From positions 1 through 21,831 of the forward strand of contig DNTA01000017.1 in NCBI GenBank assembly GCA_003500135.1: a DNA stretch of 21,831 nucleotides. The letters are read 5' to 3'. The DNA is from Cytophagales bacterium (lineage in GTDB: Bacteria > Bacteroidota > Bacteroidia > Cytophagales > Cyclobacteriaceae). Positions 14,050-21,745 of the stretch are shown in pieces (position 1 is the stretch's first letter; every line of letters begins with the position of its first letter). The notes under the pieces were generated by a model, which ran no database searches, had not been told where the DNA came from, and saw only the letters and a program-made list of their open reading frames with translations. The translations under genes were made by a program, and so were the position numbers.

Positions 14050-15396
14050 TTATAAATCCGGCTCCCAGCCTTTTTCGTATTCCCGCTTCCACATGGCCAT
14101 AGCCTCGACATTGTTAAGCACCTTACCGGTTTTGTGGTCCACCTCAAGACTTTCACCTAAAAACTGTGAGATATTACCCAGGTGGCACAAATGAGTGGAG
14201 ATGCTGGCATCGTCAATTGGGGAATTTAAGGCTGCGTTGTTCTTTATTGCCTCAGAAAAATTCTGCAAATGTTTTACCGTTAAAAGATCAAAGCCGGTAG
14301 TATCACTGGTTGAAGATGATGTTCCCGAATTAACCTCACTTTCGTATTTCAAAAGTTTTCCTTTGAGATCATACAGTTCATAACCATCCCGGTCGAGTAT
14401 GATAGTACCTTCAGTGCCGTGAATGATTGCTCCGCGACCTCTTTCATAAAATCCTATACCGTTGCAACTTTTACCTTCCCAGGTGATCATTTTTCCGCCG
14501 TCAAACTCAAAATTGGCATTTTGTGTATCGAAAAACTCCCAGTCATCACCTTTGAAATGCAATCTTCCGCCATTTGAAGATACTTTTTTGGGTAAATCGA
14601 CATTCAATGCCCAGCGACAAATGTCTATTTCATGCGTACCATTATTGTGGATCTCACCGGTGCCCCAGGCTTTAAACCAGTGCCAATTGTAGGGGTGTAC
14701 ATTATCCCGATACGGTTCTCGCGGTGCAGGACCCTGCCACAATTCCCAATCCAGATAGTCAGGAACCGGAACTTGCTTTCCATTTCCGATAGGTCCGCGG
14801 GTATTGGCATACCAGGCTTTACCGTAATAGGCTTCCCCGATTATGCCATTTCGAATATCTTCAACTGCCTTTTTCGAAGTAACTGAAGATCTCTGCTGAT
14901 TGCCCATCTGGCATACTTTACCATACTTTTGGTATGCCTTGACCAAAAGTTCATTTTCAAAAAGGTTATGACTACAGGGCTTTTCAACATACACATGTTT
15001 CCCCGCTTTCATTGCCATGATGGCCATTGGTGCATGCCAGTGTTCGGGTGTTGCTATCATAACGGCATCCACCTCTTTGTTCTCCAGAATTTCCCTGAAA
15101 TCGCGAACGCCCTCAGATTTATATCCCAATTTTTCGTTCGCATAGTCCATAAAGGATTTCATGCGGTTGGCATCGACATCACAGGCATGACTGACATGGA
15201 GTTTTCCGGTCAGACCGGCAGCTTTGGCGAGGGCGTAGGATCTTCCGCCAAGTCCGATTATGGCAATTTGTAGGTTTTCATTGGGCGATTGGGCAAAAAC
15301 CTGACCTGAGGACCATAAATAAGCAGCTCCTGCAGTTCCTAATACGCTTTTTTTAATAAATTCTCGTCGTTCTTTTGAAATTTTAGGCATAGTCAT
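14050..15396 (-). CDS. Gfo/Idh/MocA-family oxidoreductase, Tat-exported (second copy)
   Basis: This 448-residue NAD(P)-dependent sugar dehydrogenase or hydratase-like protein is predicted to be exported folded to the periplasm. Residues 1 to about 36 form a Tat signal (Glu-Arg-Arg-Glu-Phe-Ile-Lys-Lys, then a weakly hydrophobic stretch ending Val-Phe-Ala-Gln). The nucleotide-binding Gly-Leu-Gly-Gly-Arg-Ser is at 48-53 and the catalytic Glu-Lys-Pro at 138-140. The C-terminal alpha/beta domain carries Gly-Thr-Gly-Glu-Ile-His-Asn-Asn-Gly-Thr-His-Glu-Ile-Asp, typical of exported Bacteroidota and Planctomycetes members. The ATG directly follows the stop of the other Gfo/Idh/MocA gene; a second ATG two codons later is also possible. 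With the DUF1080 protein, it may oxidise a sugar at C3 or take part in 3-keto-sugar conversion. Its substrate is unknown. Confidence 0.88.
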   Translation of the reverse strand: MTMPKISKERREFIKKSVLGTAGAAYLWSSGQVFAQSPNENLQIAIIGLGGRSYALAKAAGLTGKLHVSHACDVDANRMKSFMDYANEKLGYKSEGVRDFREILENKEVDAVMIATPEHWHAPMAIMAMKAGKHVYVEKPCSHNLFENELLVKAYQKYGKVCQMGNQQRSSVTSKKAVEDIRNGIIGEAYYGKAWYANTRGPIGNGKQVPVPDYLDWELWQGPAPREPYRDNVHPYNWHWFKAWGTGEIHNNGTHEIDICRWALNVDLPKKVSSNGGRLHFKGDDWEFFDTQNANFEFDGGKMITWEGKSCNGIGFYERGRGAIIHGTEGTIILDRDGYELYDLKGKLLKYESEVNSGTSSSTSDTTGFDLLTVKHLQNFSEAIKNNAALNSPIDDASISTHLCHLGNISQFLGESLEVDHKTGKVLNNVEAMAMWKREYEKGWEPDL

Positions 15397-16587
15397 TTAC
15401 ATGTTTAGTTCCGGGTAATCACTCCAATGTTTTACTTCACCGTCATAAAGTGCATCCAGTGAAATCTGAACACATTTAGCAGCTACAGCCCCTGACTTAA
15501 CAGAGGAAATAGGTTCTTCCTGATATACAACTGACTCATAAAAGTCGTTTAAAGCCTCTATGGTCGGGTCTTTGTCAGCTCCTAATATGGGCACGCCTTT
15601 TCCTTCCTGCCATGTTTTAAGAGTAGCTCCCGACACACCATCTACAATTCCTTTTTCCACATCTGTCAGGCTTTCCGTAAATATTTCTCCTTTATCAAAC
15701 CTCAGGACGATCGTAGCTTTTCTGGCTAATATTTTCATTTCAAAACCTTCATGGGCATTTGAGGTGGTACTCATAAAGGAGGCATCCATACCATTGGGGT
15801 ATTCAAAAAGCACGTGAACATTATCGAAAGTTTCCCTTCCGTCTTTCCAAAAATCAATGCCTCCAAAACCACTGATCCTACTTGGGTGACTGTCAGTGAA
15901 CCAATTAATGAAGTCCATTTGGTGCGACAGCAACTCAGCTACCAGGCCTCCTGAGTACTCACGATACATGCGCCAATTGATCATTCGCTCCCATTTTGGA
16001 TCAGGCACAGGCCTTCTCCAATCGGCATTACGGTTCCATTGGCACTCAACCGATGTGATGTCGCCGATATAACCAGATTTAATGATTTGCCTCACTTTTT
16101 GGTACACCGGACTGCTACGATATTGATGACCGGTATAAAAAACCTTATTGGAGGCATTGGCTTTATCCAGAACCTTTTGGATTTCGTCCATACCTTTGAC
16201 CATGGTCTTTTCACAATAAATGTGCTTATCGGCGTCAAGGGCCTCTATGGCTATTTCGTCATGCGTGCTGAACGGTGTAGCGATAATGACCGCTTCAACA
16301 TTTTTATCATCGATCACACCTCGATGGTCTTGATACCCCTTAATTTTATCACCCATCGCCTTTGCTTCTTCCAGTCGAAATGGAATAATGTCCGCACATG
16401 CCACCACTTCCATACCTTCCATTCCCTGAATGAGATTCATAAGGCCCTTACCCCTGCTTCCCGTGCCGATAACACCGACTTTTAGCGGTTCACGCTTAAA
16501 CGGAAATGCATTGACAAGGTGGGCACTGGCCATTGCCCCACCGACCAGAAAGGCCGAATTGCGCAAAAAATTTCTTCTGCTCGCCAT
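15397..16587 (-). CDS. Gfo/Idh/MocA-family oxidoreductase, Tat-exported (first copy)
   Basis: This 396-residue oxidoreductase has a Tat signal (Ser-Arg-Arg-Asn-Phe-Leu-Arg) in its first 28 residues and a Rossmann fold with Gly-Thr-Gly-Ser-Arg-Gly at 41-46. The usual Glu-Lys-Pro motif appears as Glu-Lys-Thr at 126-128; the catalytic Lys is kept and the Pro lost. Its substrate domain holds Asn-Ala-Asp-Trp-Arg-Arg-Pro and Gly-Gly-Leu-Val-Ala-Glu-Leu-Leu-Ser-His-Gln-Met-Asp, where the His is the expected active-site residue. It shares little close identity with the adjacent copy, so the pair probably performs two different steps or uses two substrates. It starts six bases after the DUF1080 gene. 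Confidence 0.88.
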   Translation of the reverse strand: MASRRNFLRNSAFLVGGAMASAHLVNAFPFKREPLKVGVIGTGSRGKGLMNLIQGMEGMEVVACADIIPFRLEEAKAMGDKIKGYQDHRGVIDDKNVEAVIIATPFSTHDEIAIEALDADKHIYCEKTMVKGMDEIQKVLDKANASNKVFYTGHQYRSSPVYQKVRQIIKSGYIGDITSVECQWNRNADWRRPVPDPKWERMINWRMYREYSGGLVAELLSHQMDFINWFTDSHPSRISGFGGIDFWKDGRETFDNVHVLFEYPNGMDASFMSTTSNAHEGFEMKILARKATIVLRFDKGEIFTESLTDVEKGIVDGVSGATLKTWQEGKGVPILGADKDPTIEALNDFYESVVYQEEPISSVKSGAVAAKCVQISLDALYDGEVKHWSDYPELNM

Positions 16588-16593
16588 AATGCT

Positions 16594-17976
16594 TTAATTA
16601 AGTTCTCTGATTTTAATACTTCTAAAACTAACTTCGTCCCCGTGGTCCTGCAGAAGAATGTTACCTTCCTTCCACTGCCCGAAGTTATCCCACTTTTTAT
16701 ATTTGCTATAAGCTACCAGGGCTCTGAACATCTGTGAAAAGCGGTCGTATTCCACCACCTTTTCGTTGTTCAGCCAGTGCTCTACTTTTCCATCTTTGGC
16801 CACAATTCTCGCCTTATTCCAATTTCCTACCCCTTTGAATTGCTTACCACGCCCCGGAACCGAAAGGTTCTCCGCCGTAATGAGATCATAAAGTGAGGAT
16901 ACTGTCCTGTTTCCCTGTATTCCCATTTTGGCATCCGGATGGTTTTGGTCGTCCAAAATTTGAAATTCGCAACCTATGGCTGAGCCCTGCCCCTTGTTTA
17001 AAGCGGGATCAACATAATATTTGATTCCTGAGTTAGCTCCCTCGGTAATTTTGAATTCCAGCTCGAGTTCGAAATCGCTGTATAGCTTCGTAGTCACGAT
17101 ATCGCCGGGACCGGTGGCCTCTCCTCCATTGGTAGCCAAAACAGTCAAAATGCCATCTTCCATCACCCAACCGTTTTCAGGAAAATGGTCGAGTTTCGCA
17201 CCGCGCCAACCACTTGCCGTTTTTCCATCCCATAGTAACCTGAAACCATTGTCCATTTCCCATTGGGTCAATTCGTTTGTAAGATAGCTGATCTCAGGTA
17301 CATTGGGGTTTTTATCATAGCGTACCTGATCAAAATTTTCGGTGATAATGCGAAGATTGCGCCATTTCACTTCTGCCCCTTCCAACCCGGAAGTTTCAGA
17401 AACGCTGTGTACCTGAAGACCAATCCTTCCACTGGCTGTCATATCGTCTACTAATCTTGCACAATGGACTCCATTCACCCAGGTGTTGATGGTGTTGCCG
17501 ATCACCTCGATATGAAAATGATTCCATGCCGCCCTTTTTAAAGCACTTCGGGCCTTTTCATTTCGACTGAGCGGATAAAGCCAGCCTCTTCGCTGTTCAT
17601 CGTAAATTCCCCCGGTAAACCCTCTGTCCGATGGATCCATTTCAACCTGATATCCGTGAAAAACACCATTTCGGTAGTTAGGGTCTATATTAGAGCGTAT
17701 CTGTACGCCGCTGTTCATATCCGAATTGACATACATTTCATACTCCAGTACAAAATCGCTATATGATTTTTTGGTTGTTAGAAATGTGTTGGGTGAATTT
17801 AAAACAGCAGTCCCCGTAATCACCCCATCTTCAAGGGAATAAGTGGCATTGCCCCCCACTTTTTCCCAATCATTAAGATTTTTGCCAATAAGTGAAGTCC
17901 AGTCCTGTGCCACTATACTATTCGAAATGAACAGACACATCAATACGCAGGCCGAAAATAACTTTATATGTTTCAT
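16594..17976 (-). CDS. Exported protein with two DUF1080 (3-keto-glycoside hydrolase-like) domains
   Basis: This 460-residue secreted protein has a signal peptide ending Ile-Val-Ala-Gln near residue 24 and two concanavalin-like DUF1080 domains, at about 28-212 and 238-459. Each starts with a Leu-(Ile/Trp)-(Gly/Asp)-Gly/Lys-x-x-x-x-x-Trp pattern, has an own Asp-Gly-(Val/Ile)-(Ile/Leu)-Thr turn, and then Tyr-Ser-Asp-Phe with a Val/Leu-Glu-x-Glu strand and a (Asn/Ala)-Ser-Gly-(Val/Ile)-(Gln/Lys) strand. DUF1080 proteins are now often annotated as 3-keto-disaccharide hydrolases: they cleave glycosides whose sugar has been oxidised at C3. That fits the two neighbouring oxidoreductases. The two copies are clearly diverged, so only one may be catalytic while the other binds substrate. 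The gene follows the sulfatase by 50 bases. Confidence 0.85.
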   Translation of the reverse strand: MKHIKLFSACVLMCLFISNSIVAQDWTSLIGKNLNDWEKVGGNATYSLEDGVITGTAVLNSPNTFLTTKKSYSDFVLEYEMYVNSDMNSGVQIRSNIDPNYRNGVFHGYQVEMDPSDRGFTGGIYDEQRRGWLYPLSRNEKARSALKRAAWNHFHIEVIGNTINTWVNGVHCARLVDDMTASGRIGLQVHSVSETSGLEGAEVKWRNLRIITENFDQVRYDKNPNVPEISYLTNELTQWEMDNGFRLLWDGKTASGWRGAKLDHFPENGWVMEDGILTVLATNGGEATGPGDIVTTKLYSDFELELEFKITEGANSGIKYYVDPALNKGQGSAIGCEFQILDDQNHPDAKMGIQGNRTVSSLYDLITAENLSVPGRGKQFKGVGNWNKARIVAKDGKVEHWLNNEKVVEYDRFSQMFRALVAYSKYKKWDNFGQWKEGNILLQDHGDEVSFRSIKIRELN

Positions 17977-18026
17977 TTTTAGGTTTATTAGATTTAAAAT
18001 ATTGGTTTATTACTTAATAATCAAAA

Positions 18027-19655
18027 CTACTTTTTACCGGTCAATTCAATGTAGTATTGATCCAGTGCAGCTGAGTCTTTGTAATATTCTCTCAGCTCTT
18101 TCAACTCTTTGTGCAGTCGATCAACCACATCTGCATATTGGGGATCATCATATACATTGTTCATTTCATTCGGGTCTTTTTTTCGGTCATACAACTCCCA
18201 CTCATCAACATCATAGTAAAAATGAGCGAGTTTATAATCCTTTGTTACAATTCCGTAGTGCCTTTTGACCATATGCACAGCAGGGTATTCATAATAATGA
18301 TAGTACACTGCATCGCGATCCCATTGTGAATTATTTCCGGTCAGTAATGGCACCAGGCTTTCACCCTGCATGTCGGATGGAGCTTCAATTCCCGCAGCAT
18401 CGAGTAAAGTTTGCGCAAAATCAAGGTTTTGAACCATTTCATCATTTTGCGTTCCCGCTTGCACTTTTCCAGGCCATCGAACCAGTAAAGGTGTTTTGAA
18501 TGACTCATCGTAAATAAACCGCTTATCAAACCACCCGTGTTCTCCGAGATAAAAGCCCTGATCGGATGTATAAATTACAATGGTATTTTCAGACAAGCCA
18601 CTTTCATCCAGATAATCCAATACCCTTCCTACATTATCATCAACAGATGAAATGCATGCCAGGTAATCCTGCATGTAGCGCTGGTATTTCCAGATCATTT
18701 TTTCTCGGTCAGTCATATCGGGCCAGTTTTCCCTGAATTCCCTGTTGATCTTTTCTAAAACCGGATCATACTGAGCTTTTTGTTCCTCATTGGCACGATT
18801 GTAAGGACCATAAAATCCCTGAGGAAACATTCTGATATCCGGCTCAACATTTCCCATTTCCTTTAAGGTTGTTGGCCTTATCTTGCTGTCATGTTCATAG
18901 CGCATATGCTCCAAAAGGTTCATTTCAGCGGTTTTAGCTGCCGTACCTCTGTTATCATAATCATCAAATAAATTAGAGGGCAATGGAAATTCCATTGTAC
19001 TGAACTCGGCAAACTTATCTGCTCTGGGCCACCATGGGCGGTGCGGTGCTTTATGAAGGTACATCATCATAAACGGCTTTTCTGTATCCCGTTCATTTTT
19101 AAGCCAATCGAGTGTCAGGTCGGTAATGATATCCGTAACATAACCCGTAATAGTTGTATCGCCTTCAGGTGTTATGAACTTTGGGTTGATATAATTCCCC
19201 TGGCCTGGTAAAATCATAAAATCATCTACTCCTTTCGGGTTATTCCCAAAGTGTAACTTGCCGTACATGGCCGTTTGATAGCCATTATTTTGAAAAATCT
19301 GTGGAAAAGTGACGTTAGTGGTATCAAATGGTAAGCGATTGTCAATTTTTCCATTCAAATGATTGTGTTTACCGGTGAGAATCGTTGCGCGTGATGGTGC
19401 ACATATGGAATTGGTCACGCATGCATTAGTAAACATCATTCCCTCTTCGGCCAGACGATCAATATTTGGGGTTTGGATCAAATGATCCTGATAAGCGCTT
19501 ATCGCCTGATATGCGTGATCATCTGACATGATAAAAAGGATGTTGGGTGGCGAACCTTTATCGGTAGTTTGATTTTCCTGAGAACGATTGCAGGCGGTGT
19601 AAAAAATCAGAGACAATAAAATGCTGGTAAGAATTATTCTTTTAAAAGCGGCCAT
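18027..19655 (-). CDS. Sulfatase lipoprotein (S1 family, formylglycine type)
   Basis: This 542-residue type I sulfatase removes sulfate esters from sugars, predicted to be membrane-anchored in the periplasm or at the surface. The lipoprotein signal ends Tyr-Thr-Ala-Cys with Cys 22. Metal ligands Asp 45 and Asp 46 lie in Met-Ser-Asp-Asp-His. The signature Cys-Ala-Pro-Ser-Arg at 85-89 places Cys 85 as the residue converted to formylglycine. Tyr-Gly-Lys-Leu-His-Phe-Gly, Lys-Ala-Pro-His-Arg-Pro-Trp and Thr-Ser-Asp-Gln-Gly-Phe-Tyr-Leu-Gly-Glu-His-Gly supply the remaining active-site Lys, His and Asp. The overall pattern recalls glucosamine-6-sulfatase/heparan-type members, but the target sugar cannot be fixed. 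No formylglycine-generating or anaerobic maturase gene is in the window. It is first of four genes and likely carries the operon promoter. Confidence 0.93.
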   Translation of the reverse strand: MAAFKRIILTSILLSLIFYTACNRSQENQTTDKGSPPNILFIMSDDHAYQAISAYQDHLIQTPNIDRLAEEGMMFTNACVTNSICAPSRATILTGKHNHLNGKIDNRLPFDTTNVTFPQIFQNNGYQTAMYGKLHFGNNPKGVDDFMILPGQGNYINPKFITPEGDTTITGYVTDIITDLTLDWLKNERDTEKPFMMMYLHKAPHRPWWPRADKFAEFSTMEFPLPSNLFDDYDNRGTAAKTAEMNLLEHMRYEHDSKIRPTTLKEMGNVEPDIRMFPQGFYGPYNRANEEQKAQYDPVLEKINREFRENWPDMTDREKMIWKYQRYMQDYLACISSVDDNVGRVLDYLDESGLSENTIVIYTSDQGFYLGEHGWFDKRFIYDESFKTPLLVRWPGKVQAGTQNDEMVQNLDFAQTLLDAAGIEAPSDMQGESLVPLLTGNNSQWDRDAVYYHYYEYPAVHMVKRHYGIVTKDYKLAHFYYDVDEWELYDRKKDPNEMNNVYDDPQYADVVDRLHKELKELREYYKDSAALDQYYIELTGKK

Positions 19656-19804
19656 AATCAGTTTTACTGGTTTTAACTAAAAATGTCTATATAGTTTAAT
19701 CGTGTACGTTAACGATATTATTATGCGATATACAAAATTTCATGCAAAAAACCTGCTTCCGGAATAATTTTTGAAGAATTAACCGGAGCTAATTATATTA
19801 AGAT
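19656..19804. promoter_or_regulatory. Divergent promoter region with a candidate operator
   Basis: These 149 AT-rich bases separate the sulfatase operon from the phosphotriesterase-like gene. CGTTAACG at 19707-19714 is a perfect 8-base palindrome, overlapped by an inverted pair ATCGT (19699-19703) and ACGAT (19712-19716). Palindromes of this kind are typical of LacI-type operators, so one regulator could control both directions. No complete Bacteroidota promoter was recognised, and no regulator gene lies in the window. Confidence 0.35.
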
Positions 19805-20824
19805 ATGAGAAAGTTAATCACCCTTCAGCTAATAATCATATCGGTCTTCTTAATTCTGACTTCCGGATGTGATTCCAGCGCAACCTTTGAGGTACAAACC
19901 GTGAGTGGGCCTGACATTCCAGGCGAGAATGACCTATGGCTTTCGCATGAACACATTCTGGTGGATTTTATTGGCGCTGACCGCATAAATCCTGATCGTT
20001 GGGATCGTGAAGAGGTCTTCCGAACGATGAAACCTTACCTGGAAGAGCTAAAGCCACTTAAAATCAAGTACTTCGTTGATGCGACTCCAAATTATCTGGC
20101 CAGAGATGTCCGATTACTGGCTTCGATTTCCGAAGCTACCGGGATGAAAATTATAACCAACACAGGGCTATACAGCGCAGTGAACCACAAATATTTACCC
20201 GGATATGTTAAAGATAGTTCTGCTTTAGCCTTAAGCAAAATGTGGATTGACGAATATGAAAATGGTATTGCCGGGACTGAGATAAAACCCGGGTTCATTA
20301 AAATAAGCGTGAATCCAACAGATACGCTTGACAGTCTGGATTCAAAGGTGGTCGAAGCGGCTGCTTTAACCCATCTCAAAACCGGACTGGCCATTGCCTC
20401 ACACACAGGACCGGCCAATGCCTTATGGCCTCAACTGAAAATTTTGTCAAACAATGGCGTCAAAACAAATGCCTTCATTTGGGTACATGCCCAAAATGAG
20501 GAAGACTATAACAACTATAAAAAAGCAGCTGAGCTGGGCTGCTGGATTAGCCTGGATGGAATGGGTTGGGAATATGAAAACCATATCAAAAAGCTGATCT
20601 TTGCTAAAAATGAAGGCATACTGGACCATATCCTGGTTTCACACGATGCCGGGTGGTTCGACCCGGCAAAAACACAACAGAAAGTCCAGCCTTATACCAA
20701 CTTATTCGAATTTGTGATCCCAAAATTAAAAGCCAACGGATTTTCAGATGCGGATATCAACCAGTTACTTTCTGTAAACCCGGCCAGGGCATTTGGCATC
20801 AGGGTGCGAAATATGCCAAAATAA
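19805..20824 (+). CDS. Phosphotriesterase/lactonase-family metal-dependent hydrolase, lipoprotein
   Basis: This 339-residue amidohydrolase-superfamily protein has a lipoprotein signal ending Leu-Thr-Ser-Gly-Cys (Cys 22). The full two-metal site can be traced: His 48 and His 50 in Leu-Ser-His-Glu-His, the bridging carboxylated Lys at 166, His 200 in Ala-Ser-His-Thr-Gly, His 228 in Trp-Val-His-Ala-Gln, and Asp 281 in Ser-His-Asp-Ala-Gly. All catalytic ligands are present, so it is probably active. Most phosphotriesterase relatives are lactonases, so a periplasmic sugar lactone is a sensible guess. A lactone could be made by the neighbouring oxidoreductases. It is transcribed divergently from the sulfatase operon, and its stop is followed at once by a shared hairpin. 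Confidence 0.87.
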   Translation: MRKLITLQLIIISVFLILTSGCDSSATFEVQTVSGPDIPGENDLWLSHEHILVDFIGADRINPDRWDREEVFRTMKPYLEELKPLKIKYFVDATPNYLARDVRLLASISEATGMKIITNTGLYSAVNHKYLPGYVKDSSALALSKMWIDEYENGIAGTEIKPGFIKISVNPTDTLDSLDSKVVEAAALTHLKTGLAIASHTGPANALWPQLKILSNNGVKTNAFIWVHAQNEEDYNNYKKAAELGCWISLDGMGWEYENHIKKLIFAKNEGILDHILVSHDAGWFDPAKTQQKVQPYTNLFEFVIPKLKANGFSDADINQLLSVNPARAFGIRVRNMPK

Positions 20825-20859
20825 ACAAAAGGCATAAGGTCGTGCCCCAAGCCTTTTGT
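20825..20859. terminator. Bidirectional hairpin terminator between convergent genes
   Basis: ACAAAAGGC at 20825-20833 and GCCTTTTGT at 20851-20859 form a perfect 9-base stem around a 17-base loop. The stem begins directly after the phosphotriesterase-like stop codon and lies 17 bases beyond the TraB/GumN stop on the other strand. T-rich tracts on each right arm are short, so efficiency is uncertain. Confidence 0.55.
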
Positions 20860-20875
20860 ACAGTTGATGAATACC

Positions 20876-21745
20876 TTATTCCGTTACCGGGGTCACGGTA
20901 TACCCTGCATTTCTCAACAAAGCAATCACACCTTTTTCGGAAGGCAGGTGACCCGCACCTACTGCAATAAATGAAGGTTTTTCTGCAATAAATTCTTCTA
21001 TCGCTTCAATCCAGTTGGCATTGCGCTTGTATAAGAGTGCATCTGCATAGGACTCAAATTGTTCCGATTCAATAAAAACATCGAAAAGGGCATCAAGGTC
21101 TTGCTGAATATAAGCGCTTTTCAAGGCATTGTACTCCTCTCGCATTTTCACCGAATCTTCAATATTTTCCACGACCCAACCATATTGATCTTCAATTGGG
21201 ATATCATCAAATAGTGTGAACTGCTCTTCCACTGTTTCTAGTCCCGATATATCCTTTTCTTCTTGCTGGGCAAGTTGAACAAAAGACATTTCGTAGGATA
21301 CAGTTCCATTGTCACAAGTGATTTGCTTTTGCATAACCATTGACAACAATGCAAAGGGCCGCATCACACCCAACCTGGATAGATCAGCGCCATAGTTTTG
21401 CTTAAAATAAGTGTTAAGTATGGCTTTTTGATCATCATTCAGAACATCACTTGTATTCTTGTTGCCCGGATTTACCATGTTTTTTTGTAATTCACCTGAC
21501 AAATTCGGATCGTCAAAATCGATTTCCAGTACCACCAGATCAGTATTTGAAAATGCCTGTTTTACAGCGTCGTCCATGAAGAATTCATCCTGGCAAATGA
21601 GGTGGATTGTACCGTATAAATATGAGGGTTCTTCCAGTTCATTGCCTGTGATCTTCCAGAGAAGGGATTGATCCTGACCTTTAACTTCCTTATTGCCAGA
21701 AAGAATAACGAATACAAATAAGAATGCCAATAATATCTTTTTCAT
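20876..21745 (-). CDS. TraB/GumN-family secreted protein
   Basis: This 289-residue protein is read from ATG 21745, which gives a clean signal peptide (Met-Lys-Lys-Ile-Leu-Leu-Ala, then a hydrophobic run ending Lys-Gly-Gln). A longer reading from 21799 would put 18 polar residues before it and is unlikely. Gly-Thr-Ile-His at 45-48, a later Leu-Glu-Ile-Asp strand, Gly-Leu-Glu-Thr-Val-Glu-Glu-Gln, and Gly-Ala-Gly-His-Leu-Pro at 263-268 with a following Gly-x4-Leu-Leu-x4-Gly-Tyr are the hallmarks of the TraB/GumN (PF01963) fold, which is related to Tiki metalloproteases. The two His/Glu motif sites are kept, so metal-dependent peptidase activity is possible but not shown. It stands alone and has no apparent link to its neighbours. 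Confidence 0.85.
   Translation of the reverse strand: MKKILLAFLFVFVILSGNKEVKGQDQSLLWKITGNELEEPSYLYGTIHLICQDEFFMDDAVKQAFSNTDLVVLEIDFDDPNLSGELQKNMVNPGNKNTSDVLNDDQKAILNTYFKQNYGADLSRLGVMRPFALLSMVMQKQITCDNGTVSYEMSFVQLAQQEEKDISGLETVEEQFTLFDDIPIEDQYGWVVENIEDSVKMREEYNALKSAYIQQDLDALFDVFIESEQFESYADALLYKRNANWIEAIEEFIAEKPSFIAVGAGHLPSEKGVIALLRNAGYTVTPVTE

Noticed and set aside
14929..16485. Plus-strand open frames opposite the two oxidoreductase genes (114 and 148 codons)
   Set aside because: They are antisense to clear Gfo/Idh/MocA genes, rich in His, Phe and Cys as is usual for shadow frames, and have no credible start signal or domain.
20653..20970. 105-codon plus-strand frame across the end of the phosphotriesterase-like gene
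   Set aside because: It overlaps two supported genes in other frames, crosses the shared hairpin and has no protein-like pattern.
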